64,000 nucleotides of DNA from JAICYJ01 sp963737445. GTDB taxonomy: Bacteria; Actinomycetota; Thermoleophilia; Gaiellales; JAICJC01. Shown in pieces: positions 1-8,193 of this stretch. A program made the position numbers and the translations under genes. The stretch's first letter is position 1. Each line of letters opens with the position of its first letter. The stretch spans positions 1-64,000 of the forward strand of contig CAVTSO010000005.1 in NCBI GenBank assembly GCA_963737445.1. Reading direction: 5' to 3'. Below the pieces are notes generated by a model. It was not told the DNA's origin. It ran no database searches and saw only the letters and a list, made by a program, of their open reading frames with translations.

Positions 1-184
1 GGGATGCCCCGGGTGCTCGCCGGCGTAGATGGCTGCCCCCGACCCCTCACCGGTCTGCGCCATCCGGTAGTCCATGTCCGGCATCCCCAGTCTCCGACTC
101 CCAGCCGAAGACGCCGTTCCAGAACCGCTGCGCGCGGTCGGCGTCCTCTGCGACGAACTCGATGTGAACGATCTCTCCCGCCAT
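1..184 (-). pseudogene. VOC/glyoxalase-family protein, partial and frameshifted
   Basis: The minus-strand ATG at 184 opens MAGEIVHIEFVAEDADRAQR, the typical first beta-alpha unit of the vicinal oxygen chelate fold, followed by FWNGVFGWE. After GWESE the frame must change by one base near position 95 to read GMPDMDYRMAQTGEG and then GAAIYAGEHPGHP, which is the usual continuation of this family. The gene runs off the left edge, so metal ligands and total length cannot be judged. It is the last visible gene of a minus-strand series after the DNA ligase (21-base gap). Substrate unknown. The frame change is probably a base-calling error, because both halves are well conserved. Confidence 0.6.
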
Positions 185-205
185 GCCGCCTCCTCGTGTG
201 TCTCT

Positions 206-1721
206 CTAGAACCCGGCCATCGCCAGCACCGTGGCCAGCGTGTCGGCCTCGTCTGCCCGCTTGTCGTCACGGTATCGCAGCACCCGCGCGAACCGCAACG
301 CGACGCCGCCGGGTAGCGCGTGCTGCGCTGCAGGCCGTCGAATGCGATCTCCACCACCAGCTCCGGATGCACCTCGACGGTGATCCCGCGCGGCCGCGTC
401 TCGAGCTCCAGCAGCCGCTCGGTCTGCCAGGTCAGCGTCGCGTCGGTCAGCCCCTTGAAGGTCTTGCCCAGCATCACGAAGCCGCTCCCGTCGTCCGCGC
501 GGGCGCCCAGGTGCAGGTTGCTGAGCCACCCTGGCGGCGGCCGTGCCCCCACTCCGCCGCCAGCACCACCAGGTCGAGCGTGAGCCGCGGCTTGACCTTG
601 ATCCAGCCGGCACCGCGGCGGCCCGCGGCGTACGGAGCGTCCAGCGACTTGACCAGCACGCCCTCGTGGCCGCGGGCAAGGGTGTCCGCCTGGAAGGCGG
701 CGCGCCTGCTCGGCGGTCCGCACGATCCGCGGCACGCGCACGCCCGGGCACGATCTCCGCCAGCCGCAGCCGCGCGCTCGGCGGGCAGGTCGAGCAGGTC
801 CTCGCCGTCGAGCGTGCAGGATGTCGAAGATGAACGGCGTCAGCGGGAGCTCGCGGCGCAGCGCGTCGACCGACGTGCGACTTCCGAAACGCGACCCGGT
901 CACCTGGAACGGGTGCGGCCGCCATCCGGTCGCAGGGCGATCGCCTCACCGTCCAGCACCAGCGACCCGGCGCCGAGGCCCGCACCGCCTCGACCACCTC
1001 AGGGACGCGGTCGGTGACCTCGTCGAGGGAGCGCGTGAACACGCTCACCTGATCGCCGCTTCGGTGCACCTGGATGCGGGCGCCGTCCAGCTTCCACTCG
1101 AGCGCGGCCGGATCGATCTTCGCCAGCGCCGCGGCCAGATCGGGAGCCGTCCCCGCCAGCATCGGCTGCACCGGCCGCCCCACCTCGAGCCGCACCGCGC
1201 GCAGGCCGTCGATCCCGTCGAACACGGCGATCCGGGCCAGCTCGCCGGCGTCTCCGAGCAGCATCAGCGCCCGTCGCGCCTCGCTCGGCGGCACGGTGGC
1301 CGCACGCGCGACAGCGTCGGTGACGGCCGACTGCAGAGCCCCCTGGCGCAGGTCGCTAAGGATCAGGCGCCGCAGGAACTCCTGCTCCGGCTCCGTGGCC
1401 GCCGCGAACAGTTCGTGAACGGCGCCGGCCCGCTCGGCCTGGGATCCCGCGCCGGAGATGCCCGCGATCCGCTCCAGGGCGGCGTCCACGCGCGACCAGC
1501 GTCAGCGTCGCGTCGGCCGCCGGCGGCGGCAGCTCGCGCAGCGCGGCCCAGCCGGCGCCGAGCCGCCGCTGGCGCGGCTCGCCGGCCAGGAACCCTGCGC
1601 CGATCGCGACCTCGTCCCGGTCCATGCCGGCGATGCAGGCGGCGAGCAGTTCGACCTTCTCGCTGCGCGACCGGGTCGCGGCGACGGCGGCGGAGGTCTC
1701 GACGATCTGCTGGAGGAGCAC
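206..1721 (-). pseudogene. ATP-dependent DNA ligase (LigB type), multiply frameshifted
   Basis: Translated piecewise, this encodes an ATP-dependent DNA ligase of about 500 residues. The N-terminal helical domain starts MLLQQIVETSAAVAATRSRS from a GTG at 1721. The adenylation motif EWKLDGARIQVHR carries the lysine that takes up AMP. Motif IV (EGVLVKS) and motif V (WIKVKP) lie near 660 and 590, and the C-terminal OB-fold tail ends RYRDDKRADEADTLATVLAM. The pieces lie in different frames: I count at least eight single-base frame changes, near 1490, 1000, 930, 810, 700, 530, 330 and others. All motifs are conserved, so sequence error is more likely than decay. The family joins nicks in double-stranded DNA in repair. 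It follows the Mop fragment directly. Confidence 0.8.
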
Positions 1722-1799
1722 CTAGTCGGCGGCGGTCGCCTCGCCGCGGCGGATGCTGACGACCGTGCCGGTCAGCCGGGTGCGCGCACTCAGCTTCAT
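1722..1799 (-). pseudogene. Truncated molybdopterin-binding (Mop/TOBE) domain, 25 aa
   Basis: The ATG at 1799 overlaps the stop of the upstream hydrolase (ATGA). It reads MKLSARTRLTGTVVSIRRGE, the canonical first strand pair of a Mop/TOBE molybdate- or molybdopterin-binding domain (normally about 65-70 residues), and ends in TAG after 25 codons, immediately before the GTG of the ligase. Only the N-terminal third of the domain is present. It may be a remnant, or the stop may come from an assembly error, but no continuation is visible before the ligase begins. The presence of molybdenum hydroxylase genes nearby makes a Mop protein plausible. Confidence 0.45.
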
Positions 1800-2642
1800 G
1801 TGAACCTCCTGACGAACACCAGAGCCGTGTCGGCCACCTCGCGCCAGCCGCTATCGATCGTGAGCGCGTGGCCGCGGCCGCTCATCTCGACGATCTCGGT
1901 GACGCTCCTTGTTCTTCTTCTGCTTTTTGAAGGAGGCGTTCGCGATCGCCCAGGGCACGGTGTGGTCCTTCTCGCCGGAGATGATGAGCAGCGGGCCGCG
2001 GTCGGGGTTCTTGTGGTCGACCTTCACCTCCGTCCACGGATTGAAGTTGGCGGTTGCGGCCTGGAACAGCGGAGCGCCCGGGGGCCGGCACGGCGTACGC
2101 GTCGTAGAGCTGCCGGGCCTCGTCCTCGTCGACCGCGTTGGCGAACGCATAGCGGAACTGCTCGATAGGTGAGCGGAACGGCGCGGTGGCGGTTGGCCGG
2201 GTTGGTGAGCACCGGGCTGGCCGAGCGCAGCGCCGAGACCGGCAGCGGCAGCACGCCGCGGAACGGCGCCGGGTCGATCGCCACCGTGGCGGCGGACAGT
2301 CCCCGGCCGGCCAGGATCTGAGCCAGCAGGCCGCCGAACGAGTGGCCGATCACGACCGGCTTGCGATCGAGCTTGCCGATCACCTCCGCGAAGTGGTCGG
2401 CGACCTCGCCGACGGTCTTGTTGGCGAAGGTGTCGGGGTTCGCGTTCGCCTCGGCGACGGTCTCCGGGTCGTCGGGCCAGCCGGGCGCGAGCGCCGCGTA
2501 GCCCGCCTCGTCGAACACCGCCGCCCAGCGGTCCCAGCTGCTCGGAAGCAACCACAGCCCGTGGACGAACACCACGGGAATGCCGGCCGGTTGCGTTGAC
2601 CTTCTCCACGTCCTGCTGCTCGTGCGTTGCAATCGTCGACAT
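1796..2642 (-). pseudogene. Alpha/beta hydrolase, frameshifted
   Basis: Start ATG at 2642 (MSTIATHEQQDVEKVN) has AGGGG eight bases upstream. After a frame change near 2590 it reads GIPVVFVHGLWLLPSSWDRW, with the oxyanion-hole HG motif, then VVIGHSFGGLLAQ, the nucleophile elbow G-H-S-F-G. A second frame change near 2170 leads into EQFRYAFANAVDEDEA and LLIISGEKDHTVPW, which contains the acid residue. A third near 1915 leads to EIVEMSGRGHALTIDSGW, with the catalytic histidine, and a stop at 1796. All catalytic residues survive, so the enzyme is probably intact and the three indels are sequencing errors. Substrate unknown. The stop overlaps the Mop fragment start by four bases. Confidence 0.75.
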
Positions 2643-2718
2643 CGCATCCACCCCTAAGTCGATGTTGTCGAGCCATCCTAGCCGGGGCCCCGAAGCGCCC
2701 GCTGCTACCTTGCCGGGC

Positions 2719-3558
2719 GTGAGCGCTCCGCCTCACATTCGCCCGGTGCGGGGGCTGACCGGCCTGGCGCTGGCGGGCCTGGCGGTGGCCGTTCTGGCCG
2801 TCGGTTGCGGCTCGTCGGGTACCGCTTCAACGCCGTCCGCGTCGACGCCCGCGACGATCGCCGAGCAGCTGGCCTCGGCTGACTCCGCGCTGCGTCCGGC
2901 GCTGGACAGGTGGCGTGCGTCCGATCCGAAGCTGGCGAACCCGCCTCCCGCCGGCGTGCTGACCGCGGCAGCCCAGGAGCGTCAGCTGGTGCATCGGCTG
3001 TCCGAGACGCCGTCGCTGATCCGCCCCACCCTGGCGGCGGTGCCGCCCTCGCTGGCGGCCGCCGTCCGGCCGCAGCTGCGCGCCGCACTGGCGCTGCGGC
3101 GGCTGGCCGGGCCGCCGTCGCGCAAGCCGGTGACGCTGCACCTCGATCCGGCGCCGCCCGCCGGGCAGCTGCTGGCCGACTACCACCTGGCTCAGAGCCG
3201 GTTCGGGGTGCGCTGGCAGACGCTGGCGGCGGTGAACCTGGTCGAGTCGGCGTTCGGCCGCGTCGGCAACACCAGCAGCGCCGGCGCCCAGGGCCCGATG
3301 CAGTTCCTGCCGTCCACCTGGAAGGCCTACGGCCTGGGCGGCGATATCCACTCGCCCCGCGACGCGGTGCTGGGCGCGGGCAACTACCTGCACCAGTCGG
3401 GCGCGCCGGCCGACGAGCGGCGTGCGCTGTTCGCCTACAACCACTCCAGCCTGTACGTGCGGGCGGTGCAGGCGTACGCGCAGGCGATGGCGCGCGACCC
3501 GCTCGGGTTCCTGACGCTGTACGCCTGGGAGGCGAGCCTGCCGGCCACGATCTCGTGA
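2719..3558 (+). CDS. Lytic transglycosylase (SLT domain) lipoprotein
   Basis: GTG at 2719 gives a 279-residue protein with an N-terminal hydrophobic segment (LTGLALAGLAVAVLAV) ending in a lipobox-like VGC, so it is likely a lipid-anchored exported protein. A helical linker of about 120 residues precedes the SLT-type domain. There NLVESAFGR contains the probable catalytic glutamate, GPMQFLPSTWKAYG is the classic substrate-groove motif, and AVLGAGNYL and FAYNHSSLYVRAV follow. The family cleaves the MurNAc-GlcNAc bond of peptidoglycan to form an anhydro product. An upstream in-frame ATG at 2596 would extend into the divergent hydrolase gene and precede the signal sequence, so it was not chosen. 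It lies 67 bases before the GH3 gene. Confidence 0.85.
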   Translation: MSAPPHIRPVRGLTGLALAGLAVAVLAVGCGSSGTASTPSASTPATIAEQLASADSALRPALDRWRASDPKLANPPPAGVLTAAAQERQLVHRLSETPSLIRPTLAAVPPSLAAAVRPQLRAALALRRLAGPPSRKPVTLHLDPAPPAGQLLADYHLAQSRFGVRWQTLAAVNLVESAFGRVGNTSSAGAQGPMQFLPSTWKAYGLGGDIHSPRDAVLGAGNYLHQSGAPADERRALFAYNHSSLYVRAVQAYAQAMARDPLGFLTLYAWEASLPATIS

Positions 3559-3625
3559 GTCGCCGTTACCGGACCGAAACGCGCCCGACCAGGTGCGGAC
3601 ACGTTCAGCGCGTACGCTTCGTGGT

Positions 3626-4735
3626 ATGCACCGGCCCGGCGTGACCGCACGACAGGCTGCAGCCGCGACCGCGGTTTGCTGCGCGCTGATCGCCGCGGGC
3701 GCGGCCCAGGCATGGGCCGGCGGGACGCCCGGGAGCGTGCCCGCCGCCACGCCCACACTGACACAGCTGGTCGGCCAGCGCCTCGTGGTCGCATTCAAGG
3801 GCACGACCGCCAGCCGGAGCCTGAGAGCCCGGATCAGGGCCGGCCAGATCGGCGGCGTGATCCTGTTCGGATCGAACATCGCCTCGCCGTCCCAGCTGAG
3901 GGCGCTCACCGCCAAGCTGCAGCTGGCCGCGCACAACGGCGGCCAGCCGCCCCTGCTGATCACCACCGACCAGGAAGGTGGGCTGGTCAAGCGGATCCCG
4001 TGGGCGCCGCCGAACCACTCCGCACAGCAGCTGGGCCAGCTGCCGACCGCGCAGTCCCACACCGCCGGATCCCTGACCGGGGCGGCGCTGCGGGCGGACG
4101 GCGTCAACATCGACCTGGCGCCGGTCGCGGACGTGCCCACCGGGCCATCCGATTTCATCGAGCAGCAGCAGCGGGCGTTCTCGACCAGCCGCTTCATCGT
4201 CGCCAAGGATGCGTCGGCGTTCGCGGACGGGCTCGAGAGCCACAAGGTGTGGCCGACTCTGAAGCACTTCCCCGGCCTCGGACGCGCGTCCGTGTCTACC
4301 GACGACGCGCTGGTGCACATCACCGCCACCGCCCAGCAGCTGGGGCGGGCGTGGTTGCCCTACCGGGTCGCTTTCCGGCAGAACCTCGACCCGCTGGTGA
4401 TGCTGTCCACCGCCGTCTACCCGGCGCTCGACAGACGCGCGGCGGCCTGGTCGCCGGCGGTCATCAAGGGCATCCTCCGAAACCGGCTGGGGTTCACGGG
4501 TGTCACCATCACCGATTCGCTGGATGCGGCCGCGCACGTGCGCCACACGACCGATCCTCCGCTGGCGCTGAAGAGCGCAGCGGCCGGATCCGACCTGATC
4601 CTGATCACCGGCGCGCGGGCGTCCAGCCAGGCGGTGTTCAAGGCGCTGCTCGCTGGTGCCAAGAACGGCACGCTGCCCATGCGCGGCCTCAACAAGTCGT
4701 ACGCCCGCATTATTGCGCTCAAGGCCCGGCTCTAG
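3626..4735 (+). CDS. Exported glycoside hydrolase family 3 (NagZ-like)
   Basis: The ATG at 3626 opens a signal peptide (hydrophobic stretch around residues 10-30, AxA-like end AQAWAGG). The mature part is a single GH3 N-terminal TIM barrel: GQIGGVILFGSNI, LLITTDQEGGLVKRI, the family hallmark KHFPGLG near residue 215, and ITDSLDA near residue 300 carrying the likely nucleophile aspartate. It has no C-terminal GH3 domain, as in beta-N-acetylhexosaminidases that trim peptidoglycan or muropeptides. The position just after a lytic transglycosylase supports a cell-wall role. Length 369 residues, normal for the short class. An upstream GTG at 3593 is possible but would place extra residues ahead of the signal peptide. 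Confidence 0.82.
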   Translation: MHRPGVTARQAAAATAVCCALIAAGAAQAWAGGTPGSVPAATPTLTQLVGQRLVVAFKGTTASRSLRARIRAGQIGGVILFGSNIASPSQLRALTAKLQLAAHNGGQPPLLITTDQEGGLVKRIPWAPPNHSAQQLGQLPTAQSHTAGSLTGAALRADGVNIDLAPVADVPTGPSDFIEQQQRAFSTSRFIVAKDASAFADGLESHKVWPTLKHFPGLGRASVSTDDALVHITATAQQLGRAWLPYRVAFRQNLDPLVMLSTAVYPALDRRAAAWSPAVIKGILRNRLGFTGVTITDSLDAAAHVRHTTDPPLALKSAAAGSDLILITGARASSQAVFKALLAGAKNGTLPMRGLNKSYARIIALKARL

Positions 4736-4750
4736 CACCGCGCCGGCAGA

Positions 4751-5005
4751 TCAGCGCCGGGGCCGGGCCGATTCGTCGGTGATCGCCACGTTCACCGTCG
4801 AGCAGCGGCCACAGCGCACGCGCACCTTCTTCGTCATGTAGGTGCCGTCCATCGAGGCGGCCAGCAGGTTCCCGCACTCCACGCACACGTAGTCGTCCGG
4901 GCCGTTGCCGCGGAACACCGGGCGGTCGGGGTCATCCTGGATCGCGGTGCCACCGTCACGCGGTACCTCGCCCTCGCGGATGTGGCGCATCGTGATCGTC
5001 GCCAT
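4751..5005 (-). CDS. Small zinc-ribbon-like protein, unknown function
   Basis: 84 residues. Two CxxC pairs, CVEC near residue 41 and CGRC near residue 66, are spaced like a four-cysteine zinc ribbon. The N-terminal half is polar with no hydrophobic helix, so it is probably cytoplasmic. It follows coxG by nine bases on the same strand and is probably co-transcribed with it. I do not recognise a named family. The link to CO oxidation rests only on position. Confidence 0.6.
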   Translation of the reverse strand: MATITMRHIREGEVPRDGGTAIQDDPDRPVFRGNGPDDYVCVECGNLLAASMDGTYMTKKVRVRCGRCSTVNVAITDESARPRR

Positions 5006-5014
5006 CGGCGGGCC

Positions 5015-5446
5015 TCAGAGCTGTCCGAGCTTGCCGGCGAAGTCGGTGATCAGCGCGTCCAGCACGCCCGACACCACACCCTCGCCCATTGACGCCGCCT
5101 TGCCGGTGATCTGGGCGCTCGTGTGGATGTCGCCGCCGCCGTCGTGCAGCGCGAACGTGATGGTGCCGTTCGCGAACCCCTGCCCGCCCGCCTCGCGGGA
5201 CTTCACCGTCAGCACGGCGCGGTGTGCGGCAGCGTCCTGCTCGGTCGTCTCGAGGGTGCCGGTGAAGGTCATCGACATCGCCCCCATCTTGACCTTGATC
5301 TCGGCCTTGACCGAGTCCGGCCCCGTGCGCTCGAGCACGGTCGCCCCTTCCACGCACGGCACGACGCGCTCGAGATCGAGGATAATGGCATAGCTGTCGT
5401 CGAGCGACCGCGACGTGGTGAACGAGTGGTCGAGTTCTACCGCCAT
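5015..5446 (-). CDS. coxG: Carbon monoxide dehydrogenase subunit G (CoxG), SRPBCC fold
   Basis: 143 residues. ELDHSFTTSRSLDDSYAIIL and VPCVEGATVLERTGPD, then a run of beta strands (KAEIKVKMGAMSMTFTGTLE, AVLTVKSREAGGQG) and a C-terminal amphipathic helix, match the CoxG branch of the START/SRPBCC fold with its large hydrophobic cavity. Family knowledge: CoxG proteins recruit aerobic CO dehydrogenase to the membrane and bind menaquinone. The sequence ends at LITDFAGKLGQL without the long C-terminal anchor tail seen in some CoxG proteins. A TATAAT box lies upstream on the minus strand (5492-5497). It is separated from the main cox operon by the plus-strand YceI gene. Confidence 0.85.
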   Translation of the reverse strand: MAVELDHSFTTSRSLDDSYAIILDLERVVPCVEGATVLERTGPDSVKAEIKVKMGAMSMTFTGTLETTEQDAAAHRAVLTVKSREAGGQGFANGTITFALHDGGGDIHTSAQITGKAASMGEGVVSGVLDALITDFAGKLGQL

Positions 5447-5491
5447 GGTGCCGTCCTTGTGATCGGAGGGGTGCGTGCGGGCAAGCCCGGC

Positions 5492-5506
5492 ATTATAGGC
5501 TTGGGC
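5492..5506 (-). promoter_or_regulatory. Candidate coxG promoter -10 with shared CAAGCCTAT motif
   Basis: On the minus strand CAAGCCTATAATG places a perfect TATAAT about 45 bases before the coxG ATG. The nine-base CAAGCCTAT recurs just upstream of the TATAAT in front of the five-gene membrane/cox operon at 16233-16247. No convincing -35 hexamer is visible, which would fit an activator-dependent promoter. CAAGCC is also mirrored by GGCTTG here, forming a six-base inverted repeat around the -10. Confidence 0.4.
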
Positions 5507-5508
5507 GA

Positions 5509-6048
5509 GTGGTGATTCCCGCTGGCAGATACGCGCTCGGCCCCGACGACGGCACGCTCTCCGTGCGCACCCAGAGGACCGGGGCGGCGGCCATGGCCGG
5601 CCACAACCTGCTGTTCCACGTGACGTCCTGGGAAGCCGTGCTGGTGGTGGGAGATGACCCGTCAGGTGCGGTGATCGAGGTCAGCGCCGACGGTGGGTCG
5701 CTACGCGTGCAGGAGGGCAGCGGCGGCGTGCAGTCGCTGAGCGACGACCAGAAGGCGGAGATCGAGCAGACGGTCGACAACGAGGTGCTCAAGGGTGAGC
5801 AGATCAGCTTCGAGTCGAAGTCGGTGCGCGCCTACGGCGACGGCCTCAGGGTCGAGGGCGACCTGACGCTCCACGGAACCACCCGTCCGCTGGCCTTCGA
5901 TGTCGCCATGACGGGCGACGGAACGCTCGGCGCCACGGCCGTGATCAAGCAGACGGACTGGGGCATGAAGCCCTACTCGACGCTGTTCGGGGCGCTGAAG
6001 GTGGTCGACGAGGTCGAGGTCAGCATCGACGCGCGGCTCGGCGCGTAG
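5509..6048 (+). CDS. YceI family lipid-binding protein
   Basis: 179 residues, GTG start at 5509, divergent from coxG. The pattern GRYALGPDDGTLSVRTQRTG, AGHNLLFHVTSWEAVL, a central charged loop with EVLKGEQISFESKSV, GDLTLHGTTRPLAFDV and the final TDWGMKPYSTLFGALKVVDEVEVSIDA is diagnostic of the YceI lipocalin-like barrel. Family members bind polyisoprenoids or quinone-like lipids. There is no signal peptide, so it is predicted to be cytosolic. Its placement between coxG and the rest of the cox genes, together with the quinone theme of CoxG, makes a role in quinone handling tempting, but that is inference. Confidence 0.8.
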   Translation: MVIPAGRYALGPDDGTLSVRTQRTGAAAMAGHNLLFHVTSWEAVLVVGDDPSGAVIEVSADGGSLRVQEGSGGVQSLSDDQKAEIEQTVDNEVLKGEQISFESKSVRAYGDGLRVEGDLTLHGTTRPLAFDVAMTGDGTLGATAVIKQTDWGMKPYSTLFGALKVVDEVEVSIDARLGA

Positions 6049-6138
6049 TCGGCTGACTCCGCGAGGGTGACGGTCTCGTCACGTGCCGGCACGGTGCGTC
6101 ACGCCGCCCACCCGGGCGTGCAACGCCCGTCGCGCTCC

Positions 6139-6603
6139 TCAGTCGCTATAGACGGTCTGGGCGTCCAGCCCGCCCTCGACGCCGGGGGGCAGCGCGCCGG
6201 TTCCGTGGGCGTAGAGCGCGATGTCCGCCACCGTCGCCACCTGCGATGAGTCGCTGCCGTCGCCGCTGACCCATGCGCCGTTCGACCAGGTCAGCGTCTC
6301 CGGCGCGGCACCGAGCTGCATGCCGGCCAGCAGCTGCGCCTTGTCGCGGATCTTGCCCGTCGTCCTGGAGATGGCGGCGGCCGTGCCCGCCGACGTGGGG
6401 CTCGTGTTGTAGCCATGCCCGGTGCCGAAGCGGTCGGTGTCCGCCGGCACCACCTTCACATCGAGCGCCGGCACGCCCAGCTCCGCTCCCACCTGCCGGG
6501 CATAGGCGGCCTCGTTGCCGTCGGCATCCGTCGTCAGGCTGAGCACCATCTTGCCGGTCGGATGAACGCGCAGGAAGACCGCGCGATATGCCTCGTTAGC
6601 CAC
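6139..6603 (-). CDS. Stand-alone CoxL-like (molybdenum hydroxylase large-subunit) fragment
   Basis: GTG at 6603 overlaps the stop of the upstream small gene. The 154 residues align with the second molybdenum domain of CoxL: LRVHPTGKMVLSLTTDADGN corresponds to LRVHPSGKAVVSISAQTQGQ in the full-length CoxL at 10652-13036. SPTSAGTAAAISRTTGKIRDKAQLL corresponds to STPVSGAAVAVVSRKVRDKARLI, and PPGVEGGLDAQTVYSD matches the segment before its C-terminal strands. The N-terminal CO-site domain and the last 150 residues are missing. It ends cleanly with a stop and has coding-like composition, so it is either a functional accessory domain or a degenerated paralogue. It is the last gene of the cox operon. 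Confidence 0.65.
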   Translation of the reverse strand: MANEAYRAVFLRVHPTGKMVLSLTTDADGNEAAYARQVGAELGVPALDVKVVPADTDRFGTGHGYNTSPTSAGTAAAISRTTGKIRDKAQLLAGMQLGAAPETLTWSNGAWVSGDGSDSSQVATVADIALYAHGTGALPPGVEGGLDAQTVYSD

Positions 6604-6787
6604 TCTGGATCTCCTCGTGCTCGGGGGTCGCTGCGGACGCCAGACGCTGGCGCTCCTGGTGTGCCGTGAGCGCATTGTGCTCCTCCAGGTCGCAGAACGC
6701 GGGCTGCGGCCCGCCCTGCGGGTGTGCGGGCGCGGCCGGCCGCTCACAGCCCGGGTAGATGCAGATCTTGGTCGTGCCCTCCGGCAT
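6596..6787 (-). CDS. Small cysteine-containing protein, unknown function
   Basis: 63 residues, MPEGTTKICIYPGCERPAAP then GPQPAFCDLEEHNALTAHQE. Three cysteines (CIYPGC and FC) plus histidines suggest a small metal-binding fold. I recognise no named domain. It lies 20 bases after coxE and overlaps the CoxL-like fragment by eight bases, so it is translated as part of the cox operon. Confidence 0.6.
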   Translation of the reverse strand: MPEGTTKICIYPGCERPAAPAHPQGGPQPAFCDLEEHNALTAHQERQRLASAATPEHEEIQSG

Positions 6788-6807
6788 CCCTCAATCTCCT
6801 CTGGTCG

Positions 6808-8193
6808 TCATTGATCCTCGTTCACCCACCCCGGGGTGGTGTTTCCCCTGCTGGGGCCGTAGCCGCTCGGCATCGCGACCGAGCTCCCCGGCACCGGCGT
6901 GGCACTGGCCCAGGAATCCTCCCACTCCCGCTCCTCAGATTCCACGACGGGCGCGGGCGCCTGCCACGCGCCGGCCCCGATCGCCTCAACCACCTCGCGC
7001 AGCGCCTCGAAGCTGTGGCCGCTGACCAGCGCGTCGCAGTACGGCAGCGCCGCCACCATCCCGCCGGCCCGCACGGCGAAGGAGTTGGCGCTGCTGCGCG
7101 GGTTGACCCACACGATCCGGTGAGCCAACCGCGACAGGCGCTGCATCTCGCGGGCCACCAGCGCCGGGTCACCGCGCTCCCAGCCGTCCGAAAGGATCAC
7201 GACCACGGCGCCGCGGGCCATCCCGCGGCGGCCGTGGCGATCGTTGAACGCCTGCAAGGCGTCGCCGATCCGTGTTCCGCTCGACCAGTCCGGTGCGGCC
7301 GCGGCCGCGCGCTGGATCGCACGCTCCGGGTTGCTCGATGCGAGCGCCCGGGTCAGTCGCGTCAGCCGGGTCGCGAACACGAACGCCTCGGCGTCCGGCC
7401 CGCTGGCGGCGGCGCAGATCAGGAACTGCAGGTAGGCACGGGCGTACGGTTCCATCGAGCCCGAGATGTCGCACAGCATCACCAGCCGGCGGCGGGTCAC
7501 GCGTCGCTGCCTGCGTGCCAGCCGAAACGGATCGCCGCCGGTCCTGCGAGCGACACGCAGCGTGCGGCGCATGTCTATGTGCCGCCCCTGTCGCCCGCTC
7601 CGGTAACGGCGCGTGGTACGCGGCGGAGTCGACAGCCGCAAGCCCGCCATCAGCCGGTACAGCTGCGCCAGCTCGTGCGGCTCGAGCGCGTCGAACCGCT
7701 TGCCGGCCAGGCGCTCCTCTGCGCTGGCCAGCGCAAGTGGCACGTCCACGGCATCATCGTCGTCATCGCGTCCGCCGGCGGTGGGCGCGGACGACCACAG
7801 GCCCTGCCGCTCGTCCGGTCCCGCCCCCTCCCGCGGTGAGGTCGAGCCCTGCGGTGCTACGTGCTCGTCCGGAACGGTGGCCGCCGTCTGCGGCTGTTCG
7901 GGCTGGAACCCGTCGCCCGCCGCTCGGCCGCCGAACACCGACCGGAACACCGAGTCGAAGACGGCCACCTGCGCCGGATCCGACACCAGCACGGCCCGCG
8001 CCGTCCAGTACAGCCGCCGCCGCGAGACCGGGCGCACCAGGGCCAGCGCTCGCGCAAGGTCGGCCGATCGGGCCGGTGTCACCGGCAGGCCGGCGTTGTG
8101 CAGCCGCCGCGTGAACGCGCCCACGACCGCCGGCAGATCGAGGTGGATCGTCTCCACCCCGAACGGCGTCGCAGAGCCGGCCTCGTCAGTCAC
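6808..8193 (-). CDS. coxE: VWA domain protein CoxE
   Basis: 461 residues from GTG 8193, which overlaps the coxD stop by four bases. An earlier in-frame start at 8334 would lie inside coxD. The N-terminal part (HLDLPAVVGAFTRRLHNAGLPVTPARSADL) is typical of CoxE/YeaD-like VWA proteins. The C-terminal VWA domain has the MIDAS motif LCDISGSME near residue 250 and a conserved VVILSDGWERGD. A low-complexity acidic region around residues 90-170 separates the two. Family knowledge: CoxE works with the AAA protein CoxD in maturing the copper-sulfur-molybdenum centre of CO dehydrogenase. The C-terminal tail after residue 400 is proline- and serine-rich. Confidence 0.85.
   Translation of the reverse strand: MTDEAGSATPFGVETIHLDLPAVVGAFTRRLHNAGLPVTPARSADLARALALVRPVSRRRLYWTARAVLVSDPAQVAVFDSVFRSVFGGRAAGDGFQPEQPQTAATVPDEHVAPQGSTSPREGAGPDERQGLWSSAPTAGGRDDDDDAVDVPLALASAEERLAGKRFDALEPHELAQLYRLMAGLRLSTPPRTTRRYRSGRQGRHIDMRRTLRVARRTGGDPFRLARRQRRVTRRRLVMLCDISGSMEPYARAYLQFLICAAASGPDAEAFVFATRLTRLTRALASSNPERAIQRAAAAAPDWSSGTRIGDALQAFNDRHGRRGMARGAVVVILSDGWERGDPALVAREMQRLSRLAHRIVWVNPRSSANSFAVRAGGMVAALPYCDALVSGHSFEALREVVEAIGAGAWQAPAPVVESEEREWEDSWASATPVPGSSVAMPSGYGPSRGNTTPGWVNEDQ

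Noticed and set aside
2827..4329. 500-codon minus frame opposite the transglycosylase and GH3 genes
   Set aside because: Antisense shadow of GC-rich genes on the plus strand that carry clear motifs.
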